A DNA stretch of 64,000 nt, from positions 1,178,001 to 1,242,000 of the forward strand of contig CAJQUN010000128.1 in assembly GCA_907163345.1 (NCBI GenBank). Reading direction: 5' to 3'. Both the position numbers and the translations under genes were made by a program. Origin of the DNA: Haberlea rhodopensis. Lineage: Eukaryota > Streptophyta > Magnoliopsida > Lamiales > Gesneriaceae. The notes below the pieces were generated by a model. It was not told where the DNA came from and ran no database searches. It saw only the letters and a program-made list of their open reading frames with translations. Of the stretch, positions 45,484-56,747 are shown piece by piece. Numbering within the stretch: position 1 is the first letter of the stretch; the number at the start of each line of letters is the position of its first letter.

Positions 45484-47916
45484 TTGGGACTAATACATAG
45501 TGATGTATGTGGACCAATAAGCACACATGCTAGAGGTGGTTTTCAATACTTCGTTACATTTACTTATGACTTCAGTAGATATGGGTATGTGTACCTAATG
45601 AAACATAAGCATGAAACCTTTGAAAAGTTCAAAGATTTCAAGAATGAAGTACAAAACCAACTTGGCAAAAGTATCAAAATCCTTCGATCAGATCGAGGAG
45701 GTGAATACTTAAGCCAAGAGTTTCATGACTATCTAAAGGAGTGTGGGATAGTCCCACAACTCACTCCTCCGTATACTCCACAATGGAATGGTGTATCCGA
45801 GAGGAGAAATCGAACCTTGTTGGACATGGTTATATCAATGATGAGTCATGCAGATCTTCCGATATCCTTTTGGGGACATGCTTTAGAAACAACAATATTT
45901 ATACTGAACCGTGTTCCATCTAAATCAGTGGAAAAGACACCATATGAGATATGGACTGGGAAGCGTCCTAGTATGTCTTTTATGAAGATTTGGGGTTGTG
46001 AGGCTTTCGTGGGACGTCACGCCTCTAACAAACTTGGACCCAAATCTGATAAGTGTTTATTTGTGGGGTATCCTAAGGAAACGAAAGGATACTATTTATA
46101 TTATCCCACCGAGAACAAAGTGGTTGTTGCTCGGACTGGTGTCTTTCTTGAAAGAGAATTTATTTCTAGAAAAACCAGTGGGAGACAAATAGAACTTAGT
46201 GAAGTTCAACCACAAGAAAACATTGAACATGATGTTGAGATGGAAACAGAGCAGACACCACAAGCTGTTGTGGATAAAGTACCTGCTCAAGAGACACAAG
46301 CCCAGCGTAGGTCTGTAAGAGAACACCGGGAGCCACAGAGATATGGATTTCTTGTGACTCAACAAGGTGACTTACTACTTATTGATGAGGATGAGCCGTC
46401 ATCTTATCAACAAGCTATAATGGGCAATGATTCTGAGAAATGGCAAGAGGCCATGAAATCTGAGATGGAATCCATGTATGCAAACCAAGTATGGACTTTG
46501 GTTGACCCGCCTGAAGGGGTGAGACCCATAGGGTGCAAATGGATTTTCAAGAAGAAGACCGACATGGATGGTAATGTACAAACCTATAAAGGTCGACTGG
46601 TTGCTGAAGGTTTCAAACAAATTCATGGTATTGACTATGATGAAACTTTTTCACCAGTTGCCATGGTTAAATCCATTAGGATCTTACTTGCAATAGCTGC
46701 ATTTCATGATTATGAAATCTGGCAGATGGATGTCAAAACAGCTTTCCTTAATGGAAATCTGCTTGAGGATGTGTACATGACACAGCCCGAGGGTTTTGTC
46801 GATCCAAAGGATGCTGGAAAGATATGCAAGCTACAACGATACATTTATGGATTGAAGCAAGCTTCTCGGAGTTGGAATCTTCGTTTTGATGATGCAGTCA
46901 AAGAGTTTGGTTTCATAAAAAACGTAGATGAACCTTGTGTCTACAAGAAGGTCATTGGGAGCATAATTATCTTCCTAATATTGTATGTAGATGACATACT
47001 TCTAATTGGGAATGATATCCCTGCCTTACAATCTGTAAATATTTGGCTAGGGAAATGCTTTTCTATGAAAGACTTGGGTGAAGCCACCTATGTATTAGGA
47101 ATCAAGATCTATAGAGATAGATCAAGAAGATTACTTGGCCTAAGTCAAAGTACATACATAGACAAAGTGCTAAAACGGTTTAGCATGCAAGAATCTAAGA
47201 AAGGATTCGTGCCTATGACACATGGAATACATCTCTCGAAGGATCAGTGTCCTTCAACACCAGATGAGAGACAACGCATGAGTAAGATTCCATATGCGTC
47301 AGCTATTGGATCTATCATGTATGCCATGATATGTACTCGTCCTGATGTCTCGTATGCTTTGAGCATGACGAGCAGATATCAAGTTGATCCAGGTGAAAGT
47401 CACTGGATTGCAGTCAAGAATATCCTGAAGTACTTGAGAAGAACTAAGGATACATTCTTGATTTATGGAGGTGAGGAAGAGCTCAATGTAATTGGTTACA
47501 CTGATGCAAGTTTCCAAACCGACAAAGATGATTTTCGATCGCAATCAGGATATGTGTATTGCCTAAATGGAGGTTATGTGAGCTGGAAGAGTTCAAAGCA
47601 AGAGACAGTAGCCGATTCTACAACGGAAGCTGAGTACATTGCTGCCTCAGATGCAGCAAAGGAAGCTGTTTGGATCAGGAAGTTCATTTCTGAACTTGGA
47701 GTGGTGCCTAGCATTAAGGATCCGATAGAACTCTATTGTGACAACAATGGAGCGACCGCATTGGCTAAGGAACCTAGATCTCACCAAAGATCCAAGCACA
47801 TACTTCGGCGCTTTCATTTAATTCGAGAAATCGTTGAAAGGGGAGATGTTAAAATATGCAAAGTACCAACAGATGATAATGTATCTGACCCATTGACGAA
47901 GCCACTATCACAGTAG
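45484..47916 (+). CDS. Copia D integrase core, reverse transcriptase and RNase H
   Basis: An uninterrupted 810-codon frame. The integrase core has its Asp, Asp and Glu in HSDVCGP, RSDRGGEYLS and NGVSERRNRTL. RT begins with WQEAMKSEMESM and has QMDVKTAFLNG and the active site YVDDILLIG. RNase H has YTDASFQTD, STTEAEYIAASD and LYCDNNGA. It ends PLTKPLSQ-stop, where element A has CAG instead of TAG, so the family protein probably extends 18 residues more. All catalytic residues look intact, but the frame has no start of its own and depended on the broken upstream frame. Confidence 0.93.
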   Translation: MGLIHSDVCGPISTHARGGFQYFVTFTYDFSRYGYVYLMKHKHETFEKFKDFKNEVQNQLGKSIKILRSDRGGEYLSQEFHDYLKECGIVPQLTPPYTPQWNGVSERRNRTLLDMVISMMSHADLPISFWGHALETTIFILNRVPSKSVEKTPYEIWTGKRPSMSFMKIWGCEAFVGRHASNKLGPKSDKCLFVGYPKETKGYYLYYPTENKVVVARTGVFLEREFISRKTSGRQIELSEVQPQENIEHDVEMETEQTPQAVVDKVPAQETQAQRRSVREHREPQRYGFLVTQQGDLLLIDEDEPSSYQQAIMGNDSEKWQEAMKSEMESMYANQVWTLVDPPEGVRPIGCKWIFKKKTDMDGNVQTYKGRLVAEGFKQIHGIDYDETFSPVAMVKSIRILLAIAAFHDYEIWQMDVKTAFLNGNLLEDVYMTQPEGFVDPKDAGKICKLQRYIYGLKQASRSWNLRFDDAVKEFGFIKNVDEPCVYKKVIGSIIIFLILYVDDILLIGNDIPALQSVNIWLGKCFSMKDLGEATYVLGIKIYRDRSRRLLGLSQSTYIDKVLKRFSMQESKKGFVPMTHGIHLSKDQCPSTPDERQRMSKIPYASAIGSIMYAMICTRPDVSYALSMTSRYQVDPGESHWIAVKNILKYLRRTKDTFLIYGGEEELNVIGYTDASFQTDKDDFRSQSGYVYCLNGGYVSWKSSKQETVADSTTEAEYIAASDAAKEAVWIRKFISELGVVPSIKDPIELYCDNNGATALAKEPRSHQRSKHILRRFHLIREIVERGDVKICKVPTDDNVSDPLTKPLSQ

Positions 47917-47976
47917 AAGCATGATCGTCATACTAGATCTCTAGGCATTAGGTATATGTCTGATTGGTCTTAGTGC

Positions 47977-47988
47977 AAGTGGGAGATT
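47977..47988 (+). promoter_or_regulatory. Polypurine tract of Copia D
   Basis: CAAGTGGGAGAT directly before the 3' LTR, as in element A. Confidence 0.82.
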
Positions 47989-48210
47989 TGTTGGGGTATG
48001 CCCTAAGACATGTCATTAGATGATTGTTTATGACATACAATGTATTATGATAAATGGAAATCATTATTATATATTATTCGAATATCTGTGCAATATGAAT
48101 TGATATATAAGTTAATGTCCTTAGAATAATATTGTATTATTCTTAAAGATTGTCCCTAGTCAAGTATTATCATAAATCAGGATAATGATAATACATTGAG
48201 ACTAGTATGT
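47989..48210 (+). repeat. 3' LTR of Copia D, first 222 bp
   Basis: Starts TGTTGGGGTATGCC and follows the A LTR up to ACTAGTATGT, where the F LTR begins. The rest of the LTR is not found in the window. Confidence 0.88.
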
Positions 48211-49449
48211 TGTGATGTCCGGGAACTAATGGTGTTAATCTCAGTGTGATAATACTCCTTGATGGATTTATAATTGTGGCAATTAGGAATTAATTGATGT
48301 TTTGCGTCTCCCGAGGTTGTTAAATCGGGCATTTGGGATCGTTGGATCCAAAGGTTGAGATTGTATTCTCATCTTGGTGGAAAACCTATGAGTTGGGTTT
48401 TTGGTGGGACTTGGAGTCCGGGGTGCTTTATGTTGGGGCCAGTATGGGGATTTGATGTTGGAGAGAGAGTTTTTGAAAACAGATGATTTTTAATGAATCA
48501 TGATGTATTTGTGGAGATATTGGTATTTTGGAGCATTTTGCTATATATACCAGTTGGACTCGGGATTCCGTCATTCGGAATCCATTTCTCTCCTTCTCCC
48601 CCTCTTTACACGCCAACCCCTCTCCCCTAACCCTCACCCTTTCTCTTTGGAGAAAAATCGACAGAGGCTCGATTTAGGGGCCGGATTTCTTGAAGAAAAG
48701 CTGGTAATCCCTTCCTCCTCTCTTGTAGCTTTGATTTGATAGTAATTTTGTTGATTTTGGTTGAGTTTTGAGGTTGGTTTGGGTTGGGTGATTTTGATGA
48801 AAATCTTGAAATCTTTGGGGTTTGTTTTAATTCAAGTCTAACACCCTTGTTGGAGGTTCTTGGGTGTTGTTTTGTTGTGGTTTTGAGTTGGGAGGAGTTG
48901 GGGTATGATTTGTGGAGGTTTCAAGCTTTTAAAAATGGTGGTTTTCGAGTTGCTGGGCATGGCGATCGATCGCCCGTAGCAGGCGACCGATCGCATGCAG
49001 GCAGTGGGCTTTTCAGCATTGTGGCGATCGATCGCCACTTTTGGAGCGATCGATCGTTCGCGCCAGAGAGGTCTGGCGATCGATCGCCATATTGAGCGAT
49101 CAATCGCCAAGTGGCTAGCGACCGATCGCCCGGTATAGCGATCGATCGCCAGCAGGTGATTTTTGGAATTCTTGGCTTTTTCGTGGGATTGGATTTGCGA
49201 CTTAAATGGTCGGCTTCCGGGGCAATGTTCTCATTCCAATGGGAATGCTAGACTTTTAAAATGGTTTGGTTGGAGCCAAGTAAATTAAATGGAATTCTCG
49301 GATGAATTCTTGGCTATCTTTTTAACTTGTTGAATGGTATATTTTGGGTATTATGCATGCTTAGCCGGGTGGCTTTTATATTGGTGATCGTCATGGATAG
49401 ACGATAAGTTTAGAAGTTTTGAACGTGCTTGGGCACGTGGTAGCATGCT
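48211..49449 (+). mobile_element. Chromovirus-type LTR F, first part
   Basis: Starts TGTGATGTCCGGGAACTAATGG. A TATA-like TATATATA lies at 48542. Palindrome cluster 7 lies at 48961-49150, about 420 bases downstream of that. Element C interrupts it at 49449 (duplication ATGCT). It continues at 55547. Joined, the LTR is about 2.4 kb. Confidence 0.85.
48961..49150. repeat. GATCGATC palindrome cluster 7
   Basis: Five exact CGATCGATCG cores with GCG...CGCC flanks, plus variants such as GCGACCGATCGC and GCGATCAATCGCC. Confidence 0.93.
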
Positions 49450-51178
49450 TGATCGCTTATTTTTTAAACAATTATTTCCAATCTAGCGATTTTAGACCGC
49501 AAGTGCACGGTGTCAAGTTTTAGTATAGATAGGAAGATACGGATTATCGAACCCACAGAGACTAACAAGTAAGTACCAAATAAGATGTCTTTTAACTATA
49601 TTTAACCTATGATAATAAATTGATAATTAAACTAAACTAAATTAAACTACTCTAATCCAACCAAGTCAATAAAAGTAAACGAGAAAAATCCACAAGATAA
49701 GATTATCGAGACTTTGGCTCACCAATGTAATTCCCTACAATTCTCGATTGAATATTCAAATATTTTTAAGGTGACGAGTTCTCTCCAATTTATCTAATAC
49801 ACTCTCTCGAGCTATATTAAACCTAACACCAAATTGCAGTAAGTAACTCTCGTTCACTTATTTAACAATTCAATGTTGCATAAGATCCATGAAAACTCCT
49901 AGCTTTCAATTACTAGAATCTATGGCTATCACGCATGTATTTGACGTCATCTCTCGATCTCGATCTTAAATCCATGGTATGAGTTATTAATTCAGTATCA
50001 TAAAATCATCTGTCGATCTCAATTATGATACTAACATCATTCAAAGGTGATCAAACCTCCAAAAGCATGAAGAACATAAAACATACGCAAAGAATTATAA
50101 GAATTCAATCATTAAATCATCAAATCGAAGGTTCATAACAAAGGTTCGCCTAGCCTCGATAAATAAAATTAGTTCCTCATAATAAATCAAAACACAACAA
50201 AACTAAGAATTTAAAGACAAAGAAAAACTCCCAGCGTCGACTCCGGTTGTAGATCTTCGCTCCTTCTCTTGCTTCCTTCTCGATCGTCTCTTTTTATCGC
50301 CTTGTTGAGTTGTTCCAATTCCTAGGGTGAAGTGGTGAGGATGGATTATGGTGATGGAAGGATGGAGGTTGATGATGGGGAAGAAAAGGTGGACGTGTGA
50401 GAGGAGTGAAGGAAAGAGAGGTTTGGATGGTGAATGGGTGTATGATATATGGAAGAAACGTGGAGGTTATGGTGGACGTGAGATGGATTGGAGGAAGAAG
50501 ATGGTGTGTGGTTTGGATGGTGAATGGGTATGGAGGTGTGGAGGCTTTTCCTAGGGTTCAAAATCTGACATGGGTTGTGATTTTGTGTATAATATATAGG
50601 GGAAAGAATTATGGACTTCCCTATTGCATCCAAACTCTACAAGGAAGGTATTTTAATGAAAACTGCTCGTCCCGATCGATCCGAACAGAAGAGCCGATCG
50701 ATCGAGCCTTCCAGTAAGATTTTTGCTCAATTTTCAGCCTTTCTCGATCGATCGGAAAAGCTTGCTCGATCGATCAGAAATCACAGTAAGTTTCTTCGCC
50801 TTTTTCAGCTTCTGGCGAGTTTTGTATTTTGGCCGTAACTTTCTCATACGAACTCCGAATTTGATGAATCAGCTGTCCACGCCAAGATAAAAGAAAGTTC
50901 TACAACTTTTATATTGACCACATTTCAAAACATGGCTCGAACATATAGTAATTTGAGGAGAAAGGAGCAACATGTGTCTTGGATTCTGGTTTCTTCCTCT
51001 TTTCTTCAACTTTATTCATTTTTTCATCATTTTAGCTTGATTTCTTCCCCTTTTATGAATTTCAACATTGATTCCTGAAATATAGAAATATATACCATAA
51101 ACCATAAAATTATCCAAGAATCAACACGAAAACATATACATATCATAGCATAAAAACGAGTAATATTCAACCCTATCA
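49450..51178 (-). repeat. 3' LTR of C (1729 bp)
   Basis: On the minus strand it starts TGATAGGGTTGAATATTAC and ends AAGCGATCA. Palindrome cluster 8 lies at 50671-50776. A TATA-like stretch lies 75-80 bases later on the minus strand (about 50593-50598). Confidence 0.93.
50671..50776. repeat. GATCGATC palindrome cluster 8, 3' LTR copy
   Basis: Four sites, two with exact cores, the others CGATCGATCC and CGATCGATCA. This is the smallest type of cluster in the window. Confidence 0.88.
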
Positions 51179-51196
51179 ACTCCCCCAAACTTATCA

Positions 51197-51216
51197 CTTA
51201 ATCGTCCTCGATTAAG
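51197..51216 (-). promoter_or_regulatory. Pre-polypurine hairpin of C
   Basis: On the minus strand CTTAATCG-AGGA-CGATTAAG gives an 8-base-pair stem. The purine tract AAGTTTGGGGGAGT lies next to it, at 51179-51192, before the LTR. Confidence 0.75.
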
Positions 51217-52629
51217 CATTAAAATCACAAGGTAGAGTTCATTCTTGATACTTGAAACAATTATTTCATGACTTATTTTATTCTCAGAAATCTCATGCAC
51301 ATATACAAAAGTTGACAAGACATGTTTTCTCCTAATTCAAGCAACATATCTCAAAATCGGAACGTGTGTGTGTGATATAGTCAGTCTCAAGTTTCATGCA
51401 CATATTCAAGATCAAATCATGTTAATCAACTCAAAGTCGAGATTATTATCAAGCACCCTATAAGCCTATTTTCAAACAACTTCTCCACTAATGATAGTTA
51501 CTCTCTAGACTTGGATCAAAAGGACTTTTTAAGCTTGTAATGTAAGGCCTTTGGTGTTGGCTTCAAAGAAAAGATAGGATAAGCGCAAAGAAGAGAGTAT
51601 AATCATTTACAGTTCAAATTTTTCGCACACATCGAGCTTTTCTTCTTTTTCTTTTATAGCCTTGGCCACTTTGGGTCTTATTTAGTCAATCTTTTTCTCA
51701 AGGCTTTTTATCTATCTTTTTCTTTTCTCATTCATCATTTTTTTCAATAAGCTCATCAAGATATAACAATCAAGTGCATCGAATGATATTCATTATACTC
51801 CCTTAGGGTAAGGATAACTTTTTTCATTTAGGCTCAAGGGTAAGTATAATGAGTTTGCCAAGAATGTCGAATGGGTCTAATTATATGCAATGCATATACC
51901 ATTCTTTTTTCAATAAAGCTCAAATGGGACACTAGGGATTGATATGAATCATGGTAAGCTTGAAAGGCTCAAACGTTTCAAAGATCGCCTAGATCATTTC
52001 CAAGTCAAGTTTGTACCTATAAAATTTCGCCTCAAAGTGTCATCATCAAATAAGTTCTAGGATAACTCTAAGATGCTCAAGACAAATCATCAAGTTCACA
52101 ACAATTATCACTATTCAACATGCAATCCACAAGATCATGACTCATTGTGCTCAAAGTATTCCTCATTCTTGACATGCTAACTCAAATTAGGATATTCATG
52201 TACAAGTCCAATCACAAATCAAGTTCATATGCATAGTGAGATCAAAATCCTCATTGAATAGTCACTACTATAATTCATTCTTTTCTCAAGTTTGAACTCA
52301 TAAAAAAAAAATTTTTAGCTCATAATAATCGGACGATCAAGTGTCATTTAAGCACGCAACATGTGGTTAAAACAAGTAAAACATGCAAGCTACTACTCCC
52401 CCAAACTTAAATCAAACATTGCCTCAATGTTTAAAAGAATTAAAAGGGAAAAAGTGAACTCCCCTGATAAGTACCTAGCAAGAGAAGAATGCAAATGGTA
52501 AAATAGTCGACTTGAGAGATAAACAAAACTAAAATGCAAAAACTGAAAAAGTAAAATAAAACTAAATAACTAAAGGATACGCTTGGGTTGCTCCCAAGAA
52601 GCGCTGATTTTTAGTCGTCGGCTTGACCA
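51217..52629 (-). other. Element C 3' region, no gene seen
   Basis: AT-rich sequence with the purine-rich motif shared with E (52394-52430) and the CTTGGG hairpin (52582-52598). No convincing frame. Confidence 0.7.
52582..52598 (-). ncRNA. Conserved hairpin CTTGGG-AGCAA-CCCAAG in C
   Basis: A perfect 6-base-pair stem on the minus strand, about 30 bases after the gag stop, as in element E at 41529. It is preceded in the element by GCGCTTCTT. Confidence 0.6.
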
Positions 52630-53691
52630 TCAGAAGCAACCATCAAAGAGCGGCTGCCGCCCATAGTAAGTATCGTATGATACCACTAATGGGTCTTCAT
52701 TCAGTATGCCCTCAAGATTGGCAAGATTGTAGCAGTGTAAGCTCGTCGCTCCAACAACATTCGTCTTTAAATGGCAGGCATGGGAGAATGATTCTTGATT
52801 TGGCTTTGCATTTTGGAGGATGTAGTGCGGTGAAGTTGGCATTGATGGAAAATAAGGATCCACATATGGCATAGAACATGTCTCCATCGATGGGCTCAAA
52901 TCAGAATCTTCGAACGTCTCTTCCTTCTCCAACATCACATTCGACTCATCTTCACATGGGAACTTCTCGGATAACATCTCTGAAGTAAGCTCAATCTCTT
53001 GTAGAGGCTCAAGTTCCCTCGACTCTTCGACACTAGTAGGATCACTCCCCCAAACTTGGTTGGTTGAGTGATCGTCATCATATAACCAAACTTGATTCGT
53101 CGCCTCTTGATTTGTAGCCCTCATCTCTTACTCTTGGTAGCTAGTTGAAATTGTTTCCATGAGGACCGCCATTTGCTGCTCCAGGTGACTCATAGAGTTG
53201 GTTTGGTACTCCAAACTGTTCTCAGTTGATGCCATGAATCTCACTAAGGTATCCTCTAACTTGGTTGTGACATCTGCAGAACTATCTCTCCTCTCTTCGT
53301 GATGTACAAATGGTTGTGGCGTATCAATAGGGTAGTGAAGCTCCGGTGGGTATTGGTGACTCCAACCTTGTAGTGAAGGATCACAATGCCAATGATGATC
53401 GAAGTCCGCCATATCATTGAACAGGTGCACAACACTGTTCTCTTCTCTATCAACCAGGGGACTCCCAGTCACCAGTGCTCCGCTCAATACCCATTCTCGT
53501 GTCTGTGCATCCAACCCGTTGAAGAAATATTGCAAGAGAGTATAGTTCGAAAAGTTGTGATACCGGAATGTGTTGGCCAATTCATTGAATCTCTCCCAAA
53601 CAGCGTAGAACGGCTCGGAACGTTGTTGGGCAAAGCTTGTGAAGGCTTGTTGATGTAGCATCTCCAAGTACCTCACAAGACAAATAAACAA
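52630..53691 (-). pseudogene. Element C gag fragment
   Basis: On the minus strand the frame begins within the gag core (YLEMLHQQAFTSFAQQRSEPFYAVWERFNELA, about residues 8-40). The N-terminal half of gag is missing, and the primer site lies only about 100 bases upstream. A stop at 53125-53127 is followed, in the same frame, by a 165-codon Ser/Glu-rich tail with no known motif. No zinc knuckle was found. It probably cannot form particles by itself. Confidence 0.8.
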
Positions 53692-53792
53692 AATAAATTA
53701 ATAAATTTTTTTGTTTTTCGAAATAAATATATACAAAGGAAAAAATGGTTAAATTACAGTCAAAGAACCTAGTATGATATTACTATAGTTAG

Positions 53793-53810
53793 TCCCCGTC
53801 AACGGCACCA
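53793..53810 (-). promoter_or_regulatory. Primer binding site of C (tRNA-Asp, two mismatches)
   Basis: On the minus strand TGGTGCCGTTGACGGGGA differs from the B and E site at two bases. Confidence 0.8.
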
Positions 53811-53815
53811 AAACT

Positions 53816-55541
53816 TGATCGCTTATTTTTTAAACAATTATTTCCAATCTAGCGATTTTAGACCGCAAGTGCACGGTGTCAAGTTTTAGTGTAGATAGGA
53901 AGATACGGATTGTCGAACCCACAGAGACTAACAAGTAAGTACCAAATAAGATGTCTTTTAACTATATTTAACCTACGATAATAAATTGATAATTAAACTA
54001 AACTAAATTAAACTACTCTAATCCAATCAAGTCAATAAAAGTAAACGAGAAAAATCCACAAGATAAGATTATCGAGACTTTGGCTCACCAATGTAATTCC
54101 CTACAATTCTCGATTGAATATTCAAATATTTCTAAGGTGACGAGTTCTCCCAATTTATCTAATACACTCTCTCGAGCTATATTAAACCTAACACCAAATT
54201 GCAGTAAGTAACTCTCGTTCACTTATTTAACAATTCAATGTTGCATAAGATCCATGAAAACTCCTAGCTTTCAATTACTAGAATCTATGGCTATCACACA
54301 TGTATTTGACGTCATCTCTCGATCTCGGTCTTAAATCCATGGTATGAGTTATTAATTCAGTATCATAAAATCATCTCTCGATCTCAATTACGATACTAAC
54401 ATCATTCAAAGGTGATCAAACCTCCAAAAGCATGAAGAACATAAAACATACGCAAAGAATTATAAGAATTCAATCATTAATCATCAAATCGAAGGTTCAT
54501 AACAAAGGTTCGCCTAGCCTCGATAAATAAAATTAGTTCCTCATAATAAATCAAAACACAACAAAACTAAGAATTTAAAGACAAAGAAAAACTCCCAGCG
54601 TCGACTCCGGTTGTAGATCTTCGCTCCTTCTCTTGCTTCCTTCTCGATCGTCTCTTTTTATCGCCTTGTTGGGTTGTTCTAATTCCTAGGGTGAAGTGGT
54701 GATGATGGATGATGGTGATGGAAGGATGGAGGTTGATGATGGGGAAGAAAAGGTGGACGTGTGAGAGGAGTGAAGGAAAGAGAGGTTTGGATGGTGAATG
54801 GGTGTATGATATATGGAAGAAAGGTGGAGGTTATGGTGGACGTGAGATGGATTGGAGGAAGAAGATGGTGTGTGGTTTGGATGGTGAAGGGGTATGGAGG
54901 TGTGGAGGCTTTTCCTAGGGTTCAAAATCTGATATGGGTTGTGATTTTGTGTATAATATATAGGGGAAAGAATTATGGACTTTCCTATTTCATCCAAACT
55001 CTACAAGGAAGGTATTTTAATGAAAACTGCTCGTCCCGATCGATCCGAACAGAAGAGCCGATCGATCGAGCCTTCCAGTAAGATTTTCGCTCAATTTTCA
55101 GCCTTTATCGATCGATCGGAAAAGCTTGCTCGATCGATCGGAAATCACAGTAAGTTTCTTCGCCTTTTTCAGCTTCTGGCGAGTTTCGTATTTTGGCCGT
55201 AACTTTCTCATACGAACTCCGAATTTGATGAATCAGCTGTCCACGCAAAGATAAGAGAAAGTTCTACAACTTTTATATGGACCCATTTTCAAAACATGGA
55301 TCGAACATATAGTAATTTGAGGAGAAAGGAGTAACATGTGTCTTGGATTCTGGTTTCTTCCTCTTTTCTTCAACTTTATTCATTTTTCATCATTTTAGCT
55401 TGATTTCTTCCCCTTTTATGAATTTCAACATTGATTCCTGAAATATAGAAATATATACCATAAACCATAAAATTATCCAAGAATCAACACGAAAACATAT
55501 ACATATCATAGCATAAAAACGCGTAATATTCAACCCTATCA
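53816..55541 (-). repeat. 5' LTR of C (1726 bp)
   Basis: Matches 49450-51178. Palindrome cluster 8 copy at 55035-55141 has three exact cores, one more than the 3' copy. Confidence 0.93.
55035..55141. repeat. GATCGATC palindrome cluster 8, 5' LTR copy
   Basis: Four sites, three with exact cores (CCGATCGATCGAG, TCGATCGATCGG twice). Confidence 0.88.
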
Positions 55542-55546
55542 ATGCT

Positions 55547-56730
55547 TGTTGTTGATTGTGAGTTTTTGTGTGTTAGCACATAATTCATCGGATCGTGGGA
55601 CTCGGGCGAAGTCGGACTTGAACTACGGAAAGTATAAGGTACGTATAACGTACGAGCATAGCCCTTTATTTTTTTTAAATGCAATTGTTGAGTACATGAC
55701 ACACTGTATTGCAATCAATATATATGGAAATGCCTGTTACATGGTTTGAGCACTAAATGGATATTAATGGATATTGAAATACATGGCTAATGGTAATTGC
55801 TACAAATGGATGCATATGCATTGGAAATTGCATGGTGCCGCTTTTGAGCGAGCAATGATTGGATGTGGTCGCCTTTGAGCGAACATCGGTTGTGACGCCA
55901 CTGCTGTTGAGCATGCGTGAGACTGAAATACCGCCATTGTAGAGCGAGCAATGAAATAGAACTGTGGAACCATAAAAGAGATATATGGAATATTTGTGAT
56001 CATTATTTAATGATTTGATATTATTGATATAATGTCGGTATGTAGCAAGTGAATTCGTTAATCAATGTAATGATTAACTGGCATTTGGGAATTTGATGGT
56101 TTCAGTTATTTTGAGAACATGGACAGTACAGGGGATCCCGGATGAGGATGATGCCATCCAGGGAGTTTCTCTTATATTTCATAGCATTTACATATTGTAA
56201 ATTATGAATTGTATTATTGTGATTATGGGATTTGGGATATTGGTATGCTCACCCCGCGTGGGGCTGTGTCTGTTGGGGCAGGTTATTAGGTACATCGATG
56301 GCTTGGAATTGAGCTCGAGCGGTGGATTTGAGGTGCTCCCAGGATCGAGGTACCAGCGACGGTATTGAGCATGATATTTTATACATTAGATACACGCCTA
56401 CTTATTCGATGCTCGCATGTGAGCAGTATTATGTGTATATGGAATGTATAAAGAAGGCAATGGCCTTTCTCTTTCATTTATGTGTTGCATGCAACTATTT
56501 ATGAATTGCAAAATGAATTGAGAGCATATTAGTGTATGTTGAAAGGTGCATGACATGTTTTATGGAATATGTTGGGAAAGTATAGACATTACACGATTAA
56601 TGTAAAGGATTATAGATGGCATTCATGCTAGAGTTGCATGTAATTACTTTCCCCTTGTTAACATGATAGTATGCACTAAGTGCAGTGGGTAATACACTAA
56701 TATCGGGTTAAGGGCACGGGGGTCCTTACA
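55547..56730 (+). mobile_element. Chromovirus-type LTR F, second part
   Basis: Resumes F after element C and ends GGGGGTCCTTACA. The stretch at 56120-56170 (ATGGACAGTACAGG, then GGATGAGGATGATGCC) matches the F2 LTR on the minus strand at about 61280-61310. No gene is seen. Confidence 0.85.
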
Positions 56731-56734
56731 TTAG

Positions 56735-56747
56735 TGGTATCAGAGCC
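56735..56747 (+). promoter_or_regulatory. Primer binding site of F
   Basis: TGGTATCAGAGCC four bases after the LTR end, so F is a 5' LTR. Only about 140 bases of internal sequence follow before unrelated LTR pieces. Confidence 0.85.

Larger units (their letters stand above)
34957..48210 (+). mobile_element. Copia element D, both LTRs incomplete, with E nested in gag
   Basis: The order is an LTR remnant, tRNA-Met primer site, long leader, gag (split by E), protease, integrase, RT, RNase H, polypurine tract and the first 222 bases of the 3' LTR. At 48211 the F LTR interrupts it. Only the last 310 bases of the 5' LTR remain, fused to element B. This is the same family as A. It is Copia by the integrase-before-RT order; the clade is not assigned. 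Confidence 0.9.
49450..55541 (-). mobile_element. Non-autonomous Gypsy element C with gag fragment
   Basis: Two LTRs (1729 and 1726 bp), target duplication ATGCT at 49445-49449 and 55542-55546, a degenerate tRNA-Asp primer site and a polypurine tract define a complete 6.1-kb element on the minus strand. Only a partial gag is encoded; protease, RT and integrase are absent. The LTRs differ at about 30 positions by eye (about 1.9 percent). Its LTR start resembles that of element B. Confidence 0.95.

Noticed and set aside
50346..50633. Frames with His/Ser/Pro-rich peptides in the C LTRs (also 54686-54997)
   Set aside because: They are LTR sequence present twice. The low-complexity composition and frames on both strands argue against genes.
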